DNA from: Halanaerobiales bacterium
GTDB taxonomy: Bacteria > Bacillota_F > Halanaerobiia > DY22613
Length of the DNA: 21,179 nt
NCBI GenBank assembly: GCA_023128035.1
Contig: JAGMES010000071.1
Location: 1 to 21,179, forward strand
Direction of reading: 5' to 3'
Shown here piece after piece: positions 7,568-15,475 of the stretch. Position numbers and translations under genes: made by a program. The stretch's first letter is position 1, and each line of letters opens with the position of its first letter. Below the pieces are notes generated by a model that made no database searches, had not been told where the DNA came from, and saw only the letters and a program-made list of their open reading frames with translations.

Positions 7568-8707
7568 CTATATAAAAAACATCAGCGCCACAACCGAAGT
7601 TACCGCCAATGAATTAAACAACAATGGTGCTCCTCCCTTTTCAAACAAATATCCTCCCACTATATTACCAATGATTGCACTAATACTAGTATTAACTGTC
7701 TGTAACAAAGTTTGTCCGGTAGTTCGAAACTCTTTTGATACAATTTCATCTACAAAAGTCACACTTGCGATCACAATTAATCCAGAAGAAAGACCGTGTA
7801 AAGATTGAACCAACAATAAAGCGATCGGTAATGTAACCCGAGCTTGGAGAATCCAACGCAAAGTAAAGATTGATGTCCCTAAAATAAAGGACGAAGTATA
7901 ACTAAACCGTCTTAAAAATCGATCAAAACCGTAAAAAATCGGTATTTCTGATAAACTCCAAAGAGCTAAAGCAAACCCTAATAGCCCTATTTTTCCATCT
8001 GCTAATTGATTAAAATAGACTGGGAAAAATGTCAAATGAGTAGCTAAAGTTACACGAATCAAAAATATAAAAATGAAAAAATATAATAATTGCCGATTTC
8101 TAAATAATAGCTTAAGATCCGTTAATTTCGGAGTCTTTAATCCTTTCCCCTTAACTGGAAAGGAAATAGATACCATTAAAGTTGTAAAAAGAACTAAAGC
8201 ATACACCACAAATATCTTATTCAACCCAAACCGATAAAAAATCTGGCCTATAAAAGTTACTACTAAAAGATAACCTATTGATCCAAAAAGTCTAATCTTG
8301 CCATACTCCTGCCTTTTTCCTTTAAGAGCAGTTAAGATTATACTATCTGTTACTGGAACTATTGGCCCTTGAAAGAAATAAAACATACCAAACATCAATG
8401 CAACTGTTAAAAAATGATCTGCCAACCCTACAAAAGAAAAGACCACCATTGATCCAAAAAGAGCGAGTTGTAATAGTCTTTTCTGTGCTTTCTTTAAATC
8501 AACTAATACACCCCAAAGAGGTAAAGTTAGAAAGATTACTAATTTCCCAATAGAATTAATTATACCTATCTCAGTTCCAGGCATTCCAAGCACTTCTCGT
8601 AAGTACACATTTCTAAAAGCAAGAACTGCAAAAGACATATAAAAGATAAAATTAAACAAGCGAAAAGAGCGAATCTCCTTTTTCATCTCCAAACTATATT
8701 CATTCAT
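7568..8707 (-). CDS. Major facilitator superfamily transporter (MFS_1-like, LacY/NupG-type)
   Basis: A 379-residue polytopic membrane protein with 11-12 hydrophobic segments. The loop between helices 2 and 3 has an MFS motif-A-like pattern (PLWGVLVDLKKAQKRLLQ) and the second half has LHGLSSGLIVIASVTFVDEIV. The overall pattern resembles the MFS_1-like/nucleoside-permease and 3-phenylpropionate-type porters; the substrate cannot be read from the sequence. I chose the ATG at 8707 because AAAGGAGA lies nine bases upstream; the frame's farther ATG at 8749 has no ribosome site and lies just inside the expected transcript start. A near-consensus promoter sits at 8756-8784. It is divergent from the peptide/radical SAM locus, so export of a peptide product is possible but not supported by more than position. 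Confidence 0.88.
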   Translation of the reverse strand: MNEYSLEMKKEIRSFRLFNFIFYMSFAVLAFRNVYLREVLGMPGTEIGIINSIGKLVIFLTLPLWGVLVDLKKAQKRLLQLALFGSMVVFSFVGLADHFLTVALMFGMFYFFQGPIVPVTDSIILTALKGKRQEYGKIRLFGSIGYLLVVTFIGQIFYRFGLNKIFVVYALVLFTTLMVSISFPVKGKGLKTPKLTDLKLLFRNRQLLYFFIFIFLIRVTLATHLTFFPVYFNQLADGKIGLLGFALALWSLSEIPIFYGFDRFLRRFSYTSSFILGTSIFTLRWILQARVTLPIALLLVQSLHGLSSGLIVIASVTFVDEIVSKEFRTTGQTLLQTVNTSISAIIGNIVGGYLFEKGGAPLLFNSLAVTSVVALMFFI

Positions 8708-8755
8708 GCTATATCGTCTCCTTTGATCATTCTTAATAATTATTCGCATTGAACT

Positions 8756-8784
8756 ATTATAACAGTAGATTTAGAAAAGTTCAA
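8756..8784 (-). promoter_or_regulatory. Sigma-70 type promoter for the MFS gene
   Basis: On the minus strand TTGAAC (8779-8784) and TATAAT (8756-8761) are separated by exactly 17 bp. The expected transcript start lies about 40 bp before the ATG at 8707. Confidence 0.7.
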
Positions 8785-8917
8785 ATATATTTTCTAACTT
8801 ACAATTATCATATTAAAAATTTCTTAAATTTAACTTTATAAGTTTTTTTTATTATTATTGTTTAATAAACTATTTTTAAAAAGGGTTTTATCTATTAGTA
8901 CCGAATTCCTTATTTAT

Positions 8918-9126
8918 ATGGGGAGAAGACACTTCTAAAAGGAGGTGCACAGGATGATTAATAAACTTTGGGACTTAACAAATTACGATTGGGAAATATT
9001 AGGAGAATCCAATCAAGATTATGGAGTTGGCGACATTATTGATCCTATCAATGTAAAATAATTATTCATCAATTTTTTTACCTATTTTCTATACTTTGAG
9101 AATAACCTAACTTTGCTTCTCCCCAT
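8918..9126. repeat. 11-bp inverted repeat bracketing the small peptide gene
   Basis: ATGGGGAGAAG (8918-8928) and its exact complement CTTCTCCCCAT (9116-9126) flank the peptide coding sequence. The left arm also overlaps a small local hairpin AGAAG-ACA-CTTCT (8924-8936) directly before the GGAGG ribosome site, so two mutually exclusive pairings are possible in the transcript. This may be regulatory or may be chance. Confidence 0.45.
8954..9061 (+). CDS. Putative 35-aa RiPP precursor peptide
   Basis: A short ORF starting at ATG 8954 behind GGAGG (GGAGGTGCACAGG) and ending with TAA. The product has 35 residues, with W6 and W13, Y11 and Y23, five Asp, two Glu, four Asn, and no Cys, His, Arg, Phe or Ala. 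Net charge is about -5. Notable segments are LWDLTNYDWEILGE (7 to 8 aromatic or acidic residues) and the C-terminal QDYGVGDIIDPINVK. It lies 100 bp before a radical SAM/SPASM peptide-maturase-like gene on the same strand, the usual arrangement of precursor and maturase. Lack of Cys excludes sactipeptide or ranthipeptide thioethers; aromatic or Asp/Asn side-chain crosslinks are a possible class. I do not recognise the family. It could be a leader peptide rather than a product. Confidence 0.62.
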   Translation: MINKLWDLTNYDWEILGESNQDYGVGDIIDPINVK

Positions 9127-9161
9127 TTTAACGACTTTACTAGTCTAAGGAGGGACAATCA

Positions 9162-10193
9162 ATGAAATATCGCCCTTTGAGAATAGTTTGGGAACTTACA
9201 AATGCTTGTAATGCCAAATGTATTCATTGTGGCTCAAGATCTGGTAGTCAAAGAGAACATGAATTAACAAAAGAAGAAGCTCTTAAGGTTTGTGATGAAC
9301 TCAAAGAATTGGGATGTAAACATGTCACTTTAATCGGTGGGGAGTTTTTCTTACAACATTATTGGGAAGCAATAGTAAAGAGATTGTTAGATAATGGTAT
9401 TAAAGTTGGTCCATTAACTAATGGAATTTTACTAAACGATACCAATTTACAAAAACTAAAAAACCTCGGTCTTAAAGAAGTCTTTATCAGTATTGATGGC
9501 ATTGAGAAAACTCATGATCATATTCGTGGAGTACCAGGACTTTTTGATAAGATCATTAAAAATATTAAAAAAGCACAAGAAATGGGCTTTGTAGTTGGCG
9601 TCAATACTTCTGTTTCAGCAATAAATCTCGATGAGATACCAGATTTATTTACATTGTTGAAGGAAATAGATGTAAAACTTTGGCAAGTTCAAATTGTTGA
9701 AGATATTGGAAATGCACAGGATAATCCTAAGTTAGCTTTGACTTTAGAAAATGTCTACCGTCTAACTAAATACATAGCAGAATTTAGAAAACAAAAGGAT
9801 ATGAGAGTTATTTTAGGAGACAACATTGGTTATTTTGTTTCCTTCGAACCAATGCTTAGAGATCAACCTTTTACAGGTTGTGCTGCAGGACGATTTGCAC
9901 TTGGAATCGAATCTAATGGAAATATTCGCGGTTGTCTTTCAATAATTAGTACTCCAGAAACCGTTGAAGGTAATGTACGTGAACGTTCACTAATTGAGAT
10001 TTGGAATGACCCAGAACTTTTTAAACTTTACCGTCAACGAACTGTTGAAAAACTGACTGGTTTTTGTGCCCAATGTGAATATCGTAATCTATGTCGTGCC
10101 GGATGTTCATCTCTTGCACACTCTCTAACAGGTGGTTTTTATGACAATCCATTTTGCCTTCATAGATACGAACTCGAAAACAACTTGATATAA
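9162..10193 (+). CDS. Radical SAM/SPASM protein, putative peptide maturase
   Basis: A 343-residue enzyme of the radical SAM superfamily with a C-terminal SPASM domain. The [4Fe-4S]-SAM motif is CNAKCIHC (C16, C20, C23), followed by the SAM-binding GGEF (usually GGEP) in LIGGEFFLQ and SIDGIEKTHDHIRGVPGLFD. The SPASM region has C240 (GCAAGRFALGIESNGNIRGC), C258, C302, C305, C311, C315 and C332, enough for two auxiliary Fe-S clusters. Relatives modify ribosomal peptides (PqqE, MftC, AlbA type) or act in tetrapyrrole chemistry (NirJ/AhbD type). The small upstream peptide gene favours the former. AAGGAGGG precedes the ATG. A strong terminator follows at 10235. No transporter, protease or RiPP recognition domain is evident beside it. 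Confidence 0.88.
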   Translation: MKYRPLRIVWELTNACNAKCIHCGSRSGSQREHELTKEEALKVCDELKELGCKHVTLIGGEFFLQHYWEAIVKRLLDNGIKVGPLTNGILLNDTNLQKLKNLGLKEVFISIDGIEKTHDHIRGVPGLFDKIIKNIKKAQEMGFVVGVNTSVSAINLDEIPDLFTLLKEIDVKLWQVQIVEDIGNAQDNPKLALTLENVYRLTKYIAEFRKQKDMRVILGDNIGYFVSFEPMLRDQPFTGCAAGRFALGIESNGNIRGCLSIISTPETVEGNVRERSLIEIWNDPELFKLYRQRTVEKLTGFCAQCEYRNLCRAGCSSLAHSLTGGFYDNPFCLHRYELENNLI

Positions 10194-10234
10194 TACATGA
10201 ATGAATATAAACTTTTATATGCGAAAATTCTACT

Positions 10235-10271
10235 AAAAAAGGATGTTGGCAAAAAACCAACATCCTTTTTT
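10235..10271. terminator. Bidirectional rho-independent terminator (radical SAM operon / rnf operon)
   Basis: A perfect 9-bp stem GGATGTTGG / CCAACATCC (10241-10249, 10257-10265) with a 7-base loop, preceded by A6 and followed by T6. It therefore works in both directions. It ends the plus-strand peptide/radical SAM transcript and the minus-strand rnf transcript, whose stop codon begins at 10274. Confidence 0.93.
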
Positions 10272-11258
10272 CTATTTCTTATATGTCACATCAATTGCAT
10301 TCTTCTTACACTTTTCAAAACAAGCGCCACACTTGATACAAATCTCAGGATCAATCTCATGCATTTTTTTGACTTCACCCTTGATTGCGCTCACAGGACA
10401 AACACGAGCGCATAAGGTACAACCAATGCAGTTATCGTTAATCTTGATCTCTTCAACTCTTTCACCATCAAAATCAATGGTTCCCATCGGACATTTTTCT
10501 GCACAAATACCACAGTTAATACATTTATCATAATCAATAATTGCTAAATTATCTTTCATCTTGATAGCATCAACAGGACAGTTTTTAGCACAAATTCCAC
10601 ATCCAATACAACCCACTTTACATACCTGCCGAACTTCTTTACCGCTCAAATAAGCAGAACAGCGAATATGATTCTTGCGAGATTCACTAACCAAAGTAAT
10701 AATAGCTTTTGGACATGCTTGTACACATTTTCCACAACCAGTACAGAGTTCAAGGTCAACAACAGGTAAGTTATCGTCACTCATTTTAATAGCACCAAAT
10801 GGACAAACAGCAGCACAGTCACCAAATCCTAAACATCCATATTGACAGCCTTTGCTACCTCCACCTACTGCAGTAGCAGCTTTACAACTTTGAATTCCTC
10901 GATACTCAGAACGTTGGATAGCTTGGGATATACCACCTTTACAGAGAACCTGAGCTATATATTTTTCACCAACTTTTGCAGTAACACCCATGATTTTAGC
11001 AATTTGTACAGCAGTACTTGCACCACCTACTGGACAAGCGTTAATATCGGCATTTCCAGCTACTACTGCATTAGCAAAACTACTACATCCTGGATGGCCA
11101 CAACCACCACAGTTAGCGCCTGGTAGAGCGGTTTCTATTTCTGCAATGCGAGGATCTTCCTCAACAGCGAATTTTTTTGAAGCAATTGCAAGGCCAGTTG
11201 CAAAGAATGCACCTAAAGCGCCCATGCTTAAAAGAGAAGATATATATATATTAGCCAC
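10272..11258 (-). CDS. rnfB: Rnf complex subunit RnfB (multi-cluster ferredoxin subunit)
   Basis: RnfB accepts electrons from reduced ferredoxin for the membrane Rnf complex. The 328-residue product has an N-terminal membrane anchor (about residues 6-26) and then the Fe-S domain C50-x2-C53-x4-C58-x16-C75 (GANCGGCGHPGC). Six ferredoxin-like motifs follow: CLGFGDCAAVCP, CTGCGKCVQACP, CIGCGICAKNCP, CINCGICAEKCP, CIGCTLCARVCP and CIKCGACFEKC. This long form is known from Clostridia and acetogens. The start is GTG with AGGAGGTGA six bases upstream. Unlike the other rnf genes, which overlap or lie within about 20 bp, it is separated from rnfA by 197 bp containing a palindromic element. It is the last gene of rnfCDGEAB. 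Confidence 0.97.
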   Translation of the reverse strand: MANIYISSLLSMGALGAFFATGLAIASKKFAVEEDPRIAEIETALPGANCGGCGHPGCSSFANAVVAGNADINACPVGGASTAVQIAKIMGVTAKVGEKYIAQVLCKGGISQAIQRSEYRGIQSCKAATAVGGGSKGCQYGCLGFGDCAAVCPFGAIKMSDDNLPVVDLELCTGCGKCVQACPKAIITLVSESRKNHIRCSAYLSGKEVRQVCKVGCIGCGICAKNCPVDAIKMKDNLAIIDYDKCINCGICAEKCPMGTIDFDGERVEEIKINDNCIGCTLCARVCPVSAIKGEVKKMHEIDPEICIKCGACFEKCKKNAIDVTYKK

Positions 11259-11322
11259 TTTGGGTCACCTCCTATTTTGGTTAATTAAAGTCGAAATAAT
11301 AACTGCGTTATTTTTTCTTAAA

Positions 11323-11434
11323 TTTAACGACTTCAGAAGGATATTCAAACTCCCACTGAAGCTTTGAAATTATTGTAAGACTTCCACCCCCACCTGTAGC
11401 GGAGGAGAATTTCACCTTCTGAAATGTCGTTAAA
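11323..11434. mobile_element. Small palindromic element with terminal inverted repeats between rnfA and rnfB
   Basis: A 112-bp segment bounded by TTTAACGACTTCAGAAGG (11323-11340) and CCTTCTGAAATGTCGTTAAA (11415-11434), inverted repeats that differ by a 2-base insertion. Inside are CTCCCACTGAAG and the hairpin-forming CCCCCACCTGTAGCGGAGG, reminiscent of IS200/IS605-type end structures, plus GAAATT/AATTTC inner arms. The sequence CTGCGTT occurs on both flanks (11303-11309, 11439-11445). It has no ORF. A MITE or palindrome-associated (IS605-derived) element is my inference. It could instead be a structured intercistronic RNA. Confidence 0.5.
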
Positions 11435-11455
11435 CAATCTGCGTTTCAGCTTTTG

Positions 11456-12046
11456 TTACATAGGAATCAGACCAGAGAAACCCATGAACGCCAAGGCCAT
11501 AATACCAGCAATAATTAGTGCCAAAGGAACACCCTTCATTGCTTCAGGAACATCAGCAAACTGCAAGCTTTCCCGAATTCCAGCTAGAAGAACAATGGCC
11601 AAAGTAAAGCCTACTCCACCACCAAGACCAAAAATTGTACTTTGGATAAAATCGTAACCTTTCATTGGGATCAGAAGTGCTAAACCCAAAATTGCACAGT
11701 TAGTAGTAATAAGTGGTAAAAAGATCCCCAAAGCCTTATAAAGAACAGGGCTAATCTTTTTGATGAACATTTCAACCAACTGTACTAATGAAGCAATTAC
11801 CAAAATAAACGCAACATATTGTAAAAATTCAAGATGTAATGGCTCTAAAATAAAATTCTGAATAAAGTAGGCACTCATTGCTGTTAAAGTCATAACAAAA
11901 GTTGTAGCCATACCCATACTAAATGCTGTCTCAACCTGTTTCGAAACCCCCAAGAAGGGACAGATTCCTAAGAATCTGGATAAAACAAAGTTATTAACCA
12001 GAACAGAAGCAGTAAAAATCAATAACAGATCAACAGTATAATCCAC
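11456..12046 (-). CDS. rnfA: Rnf complex membrane subunit RnfA
   Basis: RnfA is one of the two related hydrophobic subunits (with RnfE) that form the ion-translocating core of Rnf and resemble NqrE/NqrD. The 196 residues form about six membrane helices. Family motifs include [20 protein letters not shown] near the N-terminus and [11 protein letters not shown] near the middle; the Cys residues in CPF and TNCA are the sites known to bracket an intramembrane Fe-S cluster. GTG start with AAGGAGGGGG upstream. It lies 18 bp after rnfE. Length is normal. Confidence 0.97.
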   Translation of the reverse strand: MDYTVDLLLIFTASVLVNNFVLSRFLGICPFLGVSKQVETAFSMGMATTFVMTLTAMSAYFIQNFILEPLHLEFLQYVAFILVIASLVQLVEMFIKKISPVLYKALGIFLPLITTNCAILGLALLIPMKGYDFIQSTIFGLGGGVGFTLAIVLLAGIRESLQFADVPEAMKGVPLALIIAGIMALAFMGFSGLIPM

Positions 12047-12064
12047 TTGTTCCCCCTCCTTTCA

Positions 12065-12661
12065 CTATTTGGACTTGGTCAGATAATTCATAACCCCTAA
12101 GAGTACTCCTAGAGTTAAGAACGCACCCGCTGGTAATACCATAATTGTCCAAGGAGTCCACCAAGATGTGAAACCAGGAATTGCTCCACCAAAGATAGTT
12201 CCCATACCTAAAATTTCACGAATTGAACCAAGTAAAGTTAATGCCCATGTAAAACCTAAACCCATACCTACAGCATCAATCACAGAATCACCTAGAACAT
12301 TTTTCGAAGCAAATGCCTCCAAACGTCCCAAAATGATGCAGTTAACTACTATTAAAGGTATAAAAAGTCCCAATACTTCAGCAATATCTGGAAAATAAGC
12401 TTTTAATCCATAGTCTGCTATCGTAACAAAAGTAGCAACAATGATAATATAAGATGGTATTCTTACTTTAGATGGAATTATATTCTTAGCCAAAGAGATT
12501 ATAATCTCTGAGAAAATCAAAACAAACGATGTTGCTAAACCCATTGCAAGACCATTTACAGCTGCATTAGTTACAGCTAGGGTCGGACACATACCTAAAA
12601 CCAGACGAAAGACTGGATTCTCATTCCACAAACCATTGGTAAAAGTCTGCACACGAGACAT
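12065..12661 (-). CDS. rnfE: Rnf complex membrane subunit RnfE
   Basis: RnfE is the partner of RnfA in the membrane core of Rnf (NqrD-like). The 198-residue product starts with a short soluble N-terminus (FTNGLWNENPVFRLVLGMCPTLAVTNAA), followed by about six helices. VNCIILGRLEAFASKN contains the second conserved Cys of the intramembrane Fe-S site; the first is in GMCP. The ATG overlaps the rnfG stop (TAATG), indicating translational coupling. No defects seen. Confidence 0.97.
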   Translation of the reverse strand: MSRVQTFTNGLWNENPVFRLVLGMCPTLAVTNAAVNGLAMGLATSFVLIFSEIIISLAKNIIPSKVRIPSYIIIVATFVTIADYGLKAYFPDIAEVLGLFIPLIVVNCIILGRLEAFASKNVLGDSVIDAVGMGLGFTWALTLLGSIREILGMGTIFGGAIPGFTSWWTPWTIMVLPAGAFLTLGVLLGVMNYLTKSK

Positions 12662-13215
12662 TATAACTCACCTCCAAAGGCTTCCTCTACAGCTTTGAGG
12701 GTATTCTGAATAATAGTGGTCACCGCATCTGAAGAAATTGTAGCACCAGAAATCGCTTCAACTTCCATTTCATTAGCAACAGGACGTTTCACCACAGAAT
12801 AATTACCAAAAGGCTTATTTTCATAGTTTGATTTAAAACCAGTTTCAGTAATCCGTGCACCCAAACCAGGAGTTTCCAAGTGGCTTAAGATTTTAATAGC
12901 AGAGATCTTCTTTTCAGTAGGAATGAAACCTACCATCATTTTAATCTCACCCTGGAATCCGCCACCTTTAGCTTCAACGGCAATACCGATAGGATTACCA
13001 TTTGCATCGATACCCTGATAATAAGAGAAATCTCCCTTTTGCTTCAGTTCATATGATTCGATACCAGGTAATACTTCTGCAATCGCGTTTTGCTTTTTAA
13101 CTTCAGCATTATGAATAATTTTATCATTAGTCATATTAAAGGTAAACGCCAATACTAACCCTGAGAGAATCGCAATAACTGTCAAAACCAAAATCATTCT
13201 TGACATCTCTTTCAT
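12661..13215 (-). CDS. rnfG: Rnf complex FMN-binding subunit RnfG
   Basis: RnfG is a membrane-anchored flavoprotein on the outer face of the complex. The 184 residues comprise one N-terminal membrane helix (about 7-27) and an FMN-binding domain. ETPGLGARI (114-122) and the covalent FMN attachment motif SGATISSDAV, with Thr159 the predicted phosphoester-linked residue, are intact. The ATG overlaps the rnfD stop (TAATG), with GGAGGTG inside the end of rnfD. Its stop overlaps the rnfE start. The length is typical of Firmicute RnfG. Confidence 0.97.
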   Translation of the reverse strand: MKEMSRMILVLTVIAILSGLVLAFTFNMTNDKIIHNAEVKKQNAIAEVLPGIESYELKQKGDFSYYQGIDANGNPIGIAVEAKGGGFQGEIKMMVGFIPTEKKISAIKILSHLETPGLGARITETGFKSNYENKPFGNYSVVKRPVANEMEVEAISGATISSDAVTTIIQNTLKAVEEAFGGEL

Positions 13216-14129
13216 TAGCGTTTCACCTCCCCATAAGTCCGAGGTCGAGTATATCTATTCAACAATGGTACTGCCATGTTCATCAATAGAATGGAGAATA
13301 ATACACCCTCTGGATATCCACCCCAAAGACGGATGAATACCAAAATAACTCCTGCACCGATACCATATATCCAACGTCCTAATTTGGTTATTGGACTGGT
13401 TACCATATCAGTTAACATATAAAATCCACCCAGCATCAAACCGCCTGCTAAAAGATGAAAAATTGGATCTGCTCCAAATACAGCAGTCAAAACTGCTACT
13501 GAGCCAAAATAACCTAGAGTAATTCGATAGTCAACATATCCTTTATAGATCAGATAAGCACCACCAAGGATAACAGCAAGAGCAGAAGTCTCGCCAAGAG
13601 AACCACCAATATTACCAATAAACATGTTCCAATAGTTCACAGTTGCTCCAGCCAGTGGAGTAGCAGATGCAGTTGCATCAACACCAGCTCCAGGTAAAAA
13701 CCAACTAGTCATTTCTACAGAAAAAGCGGCTATTAAAAACGCACGACCCACCAAAGCTGGATTGAATGGGTTAAAACCAAGACCACCAAATATTTGTTTT
13801 CCTAGAGAAATCGCGACGATGGCACCTAAAGCAGCCATCCAAAGAGGTACTCTAGGAGGCAAAGTTAATGCTAATAAAAGACCTGTTAAAATTGCACTTC
13901 CATCAAAGATAGTAACCTGTTTGCCTCTCAATTTTTGCCAAACAGCTTCAGTAAGAACACTAAAAACTACACATGTCAAAATAACTAAAAATGCTTGAAG
14001 TTTAAAATAATATACCGCCATCAAACAAGCTGGAATCAATGAAAGATTCACAGTATGCATAATGCGAGATACTGTATCTACATCACGTACATGTGGTGAT
14101 GAAGTAACGATGAATTTTGGATTAGACAT
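13215..14129 (-). CDS. rnfD: Rnf complex membrane flavoprotein RnfD
   Basis: RnfD is an NqrB-like polytopic subunit with covalent FMN. The 304 residues start SNPKFIVTSSPHVRD, as in the family, and form about 9-10 membrane helices. GFNPFNPALVGRAFL and GGFYMLTDMVTSPIT are diagnostic. The FMN-attachment motif is SATPLAGAT, with Thr157 as the probable site. The start at 14129 is preceded by GAGGGGGG. It lies 20 bp downstream of rnfC and overlaps rnfG by one base. Confidence 0.97.
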   Translation of the reverse strand: MSNPKFIVTSSPHVRDVDTVSRIMHTVNLSLIPACLMAVYYFKLQAFLVILTCVVFSVLTEAVWQKLRGKQVTIFDGSAILTGLLLALTLPPRVPLWMAALGAIVAISLGKQIFGGLGFNPFNPALVGRAFLIAAFSVEMTSWFLPGAGVDATASATPLAGATVNYWNMFIGNIGGSLGETSALAVILGGAYLIYKGYVDYRITLGYFGSVAVLTAVFGADPIFHLLAGGLMLGGFYMLTDMVTSPITKLGRWIYGIGAGVILVFIRLWGGYPEGVLFSILLMNMAVPLLNRYTRPRTYGEVKR

Positions 14130-14149
14130 CTTTGATCCCCCCTCGTCTT

Positions 14150-15475
14150 TTATTTCTGTTTCCTGCGTTCAGCGAGTACTTCAGCTTTACCCAAACGAAT
14201 ATAATGAATCAGTGGGCGTTTTGCAGGACAGATATAGGAACAAGAGCCACACTCAATACAATCTAAAACATCATATTTGTCCATCTCAGCATACATTTGA
14301 TGCTGTGAATAATTTGCTAAAGTAATAGGCATAAGAAAAACAGGACAAACATCAACACAACGACCACAACGGATACAAGGCTGTGGTTCAAAGTCTGTCA
14401 CCTCTTCTTGTGTAAGAACTAACACACCAGAAGTACCTTTTAACACAGGAACATCAAGATTATGAATCGCAGGACCCATCATGGGACCACCTAAGATCAC
14501 TTTACCAGGAGTTCCATTAAAACCGCCAGCATATTCAACTAGTTCAGATACAGATGTACCAACTTTAGCAACTACGTTCTTAGGCTCCTTGATGCCGTGT
14601 CCTGTTATTGTCACAGTTCTGTCGATCAATGGCATACCTGTTTTGATCGCACGAGAAACAGCTACAGCGGTAGTTACATTGTTAACAACACATCCAGCAT
14701 CAGCAGGTAAACCGCCAGAAGGAACTTCTCGACCAGTGATGGCCGTAATTAACATTTTCTCGCCACCTTGTGGGTACTTAGTTTCTAAAGCAACCACTTC
14801 AATCTCAGAGTCACCCTCACATGCTTTAATCATAGCATCGATAGCATCTGATTTATTATCTTCAATACCGATATAACCTTTGTTAACTCCTACAGCTTTC
14901 ATTAATGCTTTCAAACCAAAGATCACTTCTTCTGGCTGCTCCAACATAATCCGATGGTCTACGGTCAAATATGGCTCACACTCTGCTGCATTTAAGATAA
15001 CATTATCAACAGTTTTACCTTCAGGAATTGAAAGTTTAACATGGGTTGGGAAAGAAGCACCACCCATACCTACGATCCCTGCTTCACGAACAATCTTTCT
15101 GATCTCTTCACTTGATAAAGAGCTCAGATCACCTTTTGGTTGTACATCTTCATGCACAGTATTTTGTCCATCTGACTCAATAACTACTGCTAAAGATTTC
15201 CCACCTGCTCCTACCTCTACTTCTTTGATTGCTTTAACTACTCCAGAGATACTAGCATGAATTGGGGCAGAGACAAAACTTTGACTGTCTCCAATTTTCT
15301 GGCCCACTTTGACCTGATCACCAACCTGGACAAGTGGTTCGCAGGGTGCACCAATATGTTGACGCATAGGGATCACAACTAAAGATGGATCCTTAAGCTT
15401 TTCTAAAGCTTTTTTCGCAGTCAACTCTTTATTATAGGCTGGATGGATACCCTGCTTGAAAGTCTTGACTTTCAT
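14150..15475 (-). CDS. rnfC: Rnf complex NADH/FMN subunit RnfC
   Basis: RnfC is the peripheral subunit that hands electrons to NAD+ through FMN and two [4Fe-4S] clusters. The 441 residues start MKVKTFKQGIHPAYNK. IVGMGGASFPTHVKL (glycine-rich, nucleotide/FMN site) and AAECEPYLTVDHR lie in the first half, then the SLBB-like region. The two cluster motifs are CIRCGRCVDVCP and CIECGSCSYICPAKRP. I place the start at 15475 because GGGGTG lies seven bases upstream. The frame extends to 15526, but that extension is hydrophobic and unlike RnfC. It is the first gene of rnfCDGEAB. Confidence 0.97.
   Translation of the reverse strand: MKVKTFKQGIHPAYNKELTAKKALEKLKDPSLVVIPMRQHIGAPCEPLVQVGDQVKVGQKIGDSQSFVSAPIHASISGVVKAIKEVEVGAGGKSLAVVIESDGQNTVHEDVQPKGDLSSLSSEEIRKIVREAGIVGMGGASFPTHVKLSIPEGKTVDNVILNAAECEPYLTVDHRIMLEQPEEVIFGLKALMKAVGVNKGYIGIEDNKSDAIDAMIKACEGDSEIEVVALETKYPQGGEKMLITAITGREVPSGGLPADAGCVVNNVTTAVAVSRAIKTGMPLIDRTVTITGHGIKEPKNVVAKVGTSVSELVEYAGGFNGTPGKVILGGPMMGPAIHNLDVPVLKGTSGVLVLTQEEVTDFEPQPCIRCGRCVDVCPVFLMPITLANYSQHQMYAEMDKYDVLDCIECGSCSYICPAKRPLIHYIRLGKAEVLAERRKQK

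Noticed and set aside
8954..9061. Spliceotide-type precursor (X-Tyr-Gly motif at DYG)
   Set aside because: One DYG tripeptide is too little evidence; no long Nif11/nitrile-hydratase leader and no PlpY-like partner are encoded. Kept only as a remote chemistry option.
9062..9161. Possible terminator between the peptide gene and the radical SAM gene
   Set aside because: No local stem with a U-tract; the CTTCTCCCC here pairs only with the distant upstream arm.
10197..10415. Plus-strand frame following the radical SAM gene
   Set aside because: It has no ribosome site, runs through the terminator hairpin and then opposite rnfB codons. It is not a second peptide gene.
10842..15260. Many long open frames antisense to the rnf genes (plus strand, e.g. 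14481-14876 and 14880-15260)
   Set aside because: They mirror the codon pattern of the strongly supported minus-strand rnf genes, have no ribosome sites and no recognisable domains.
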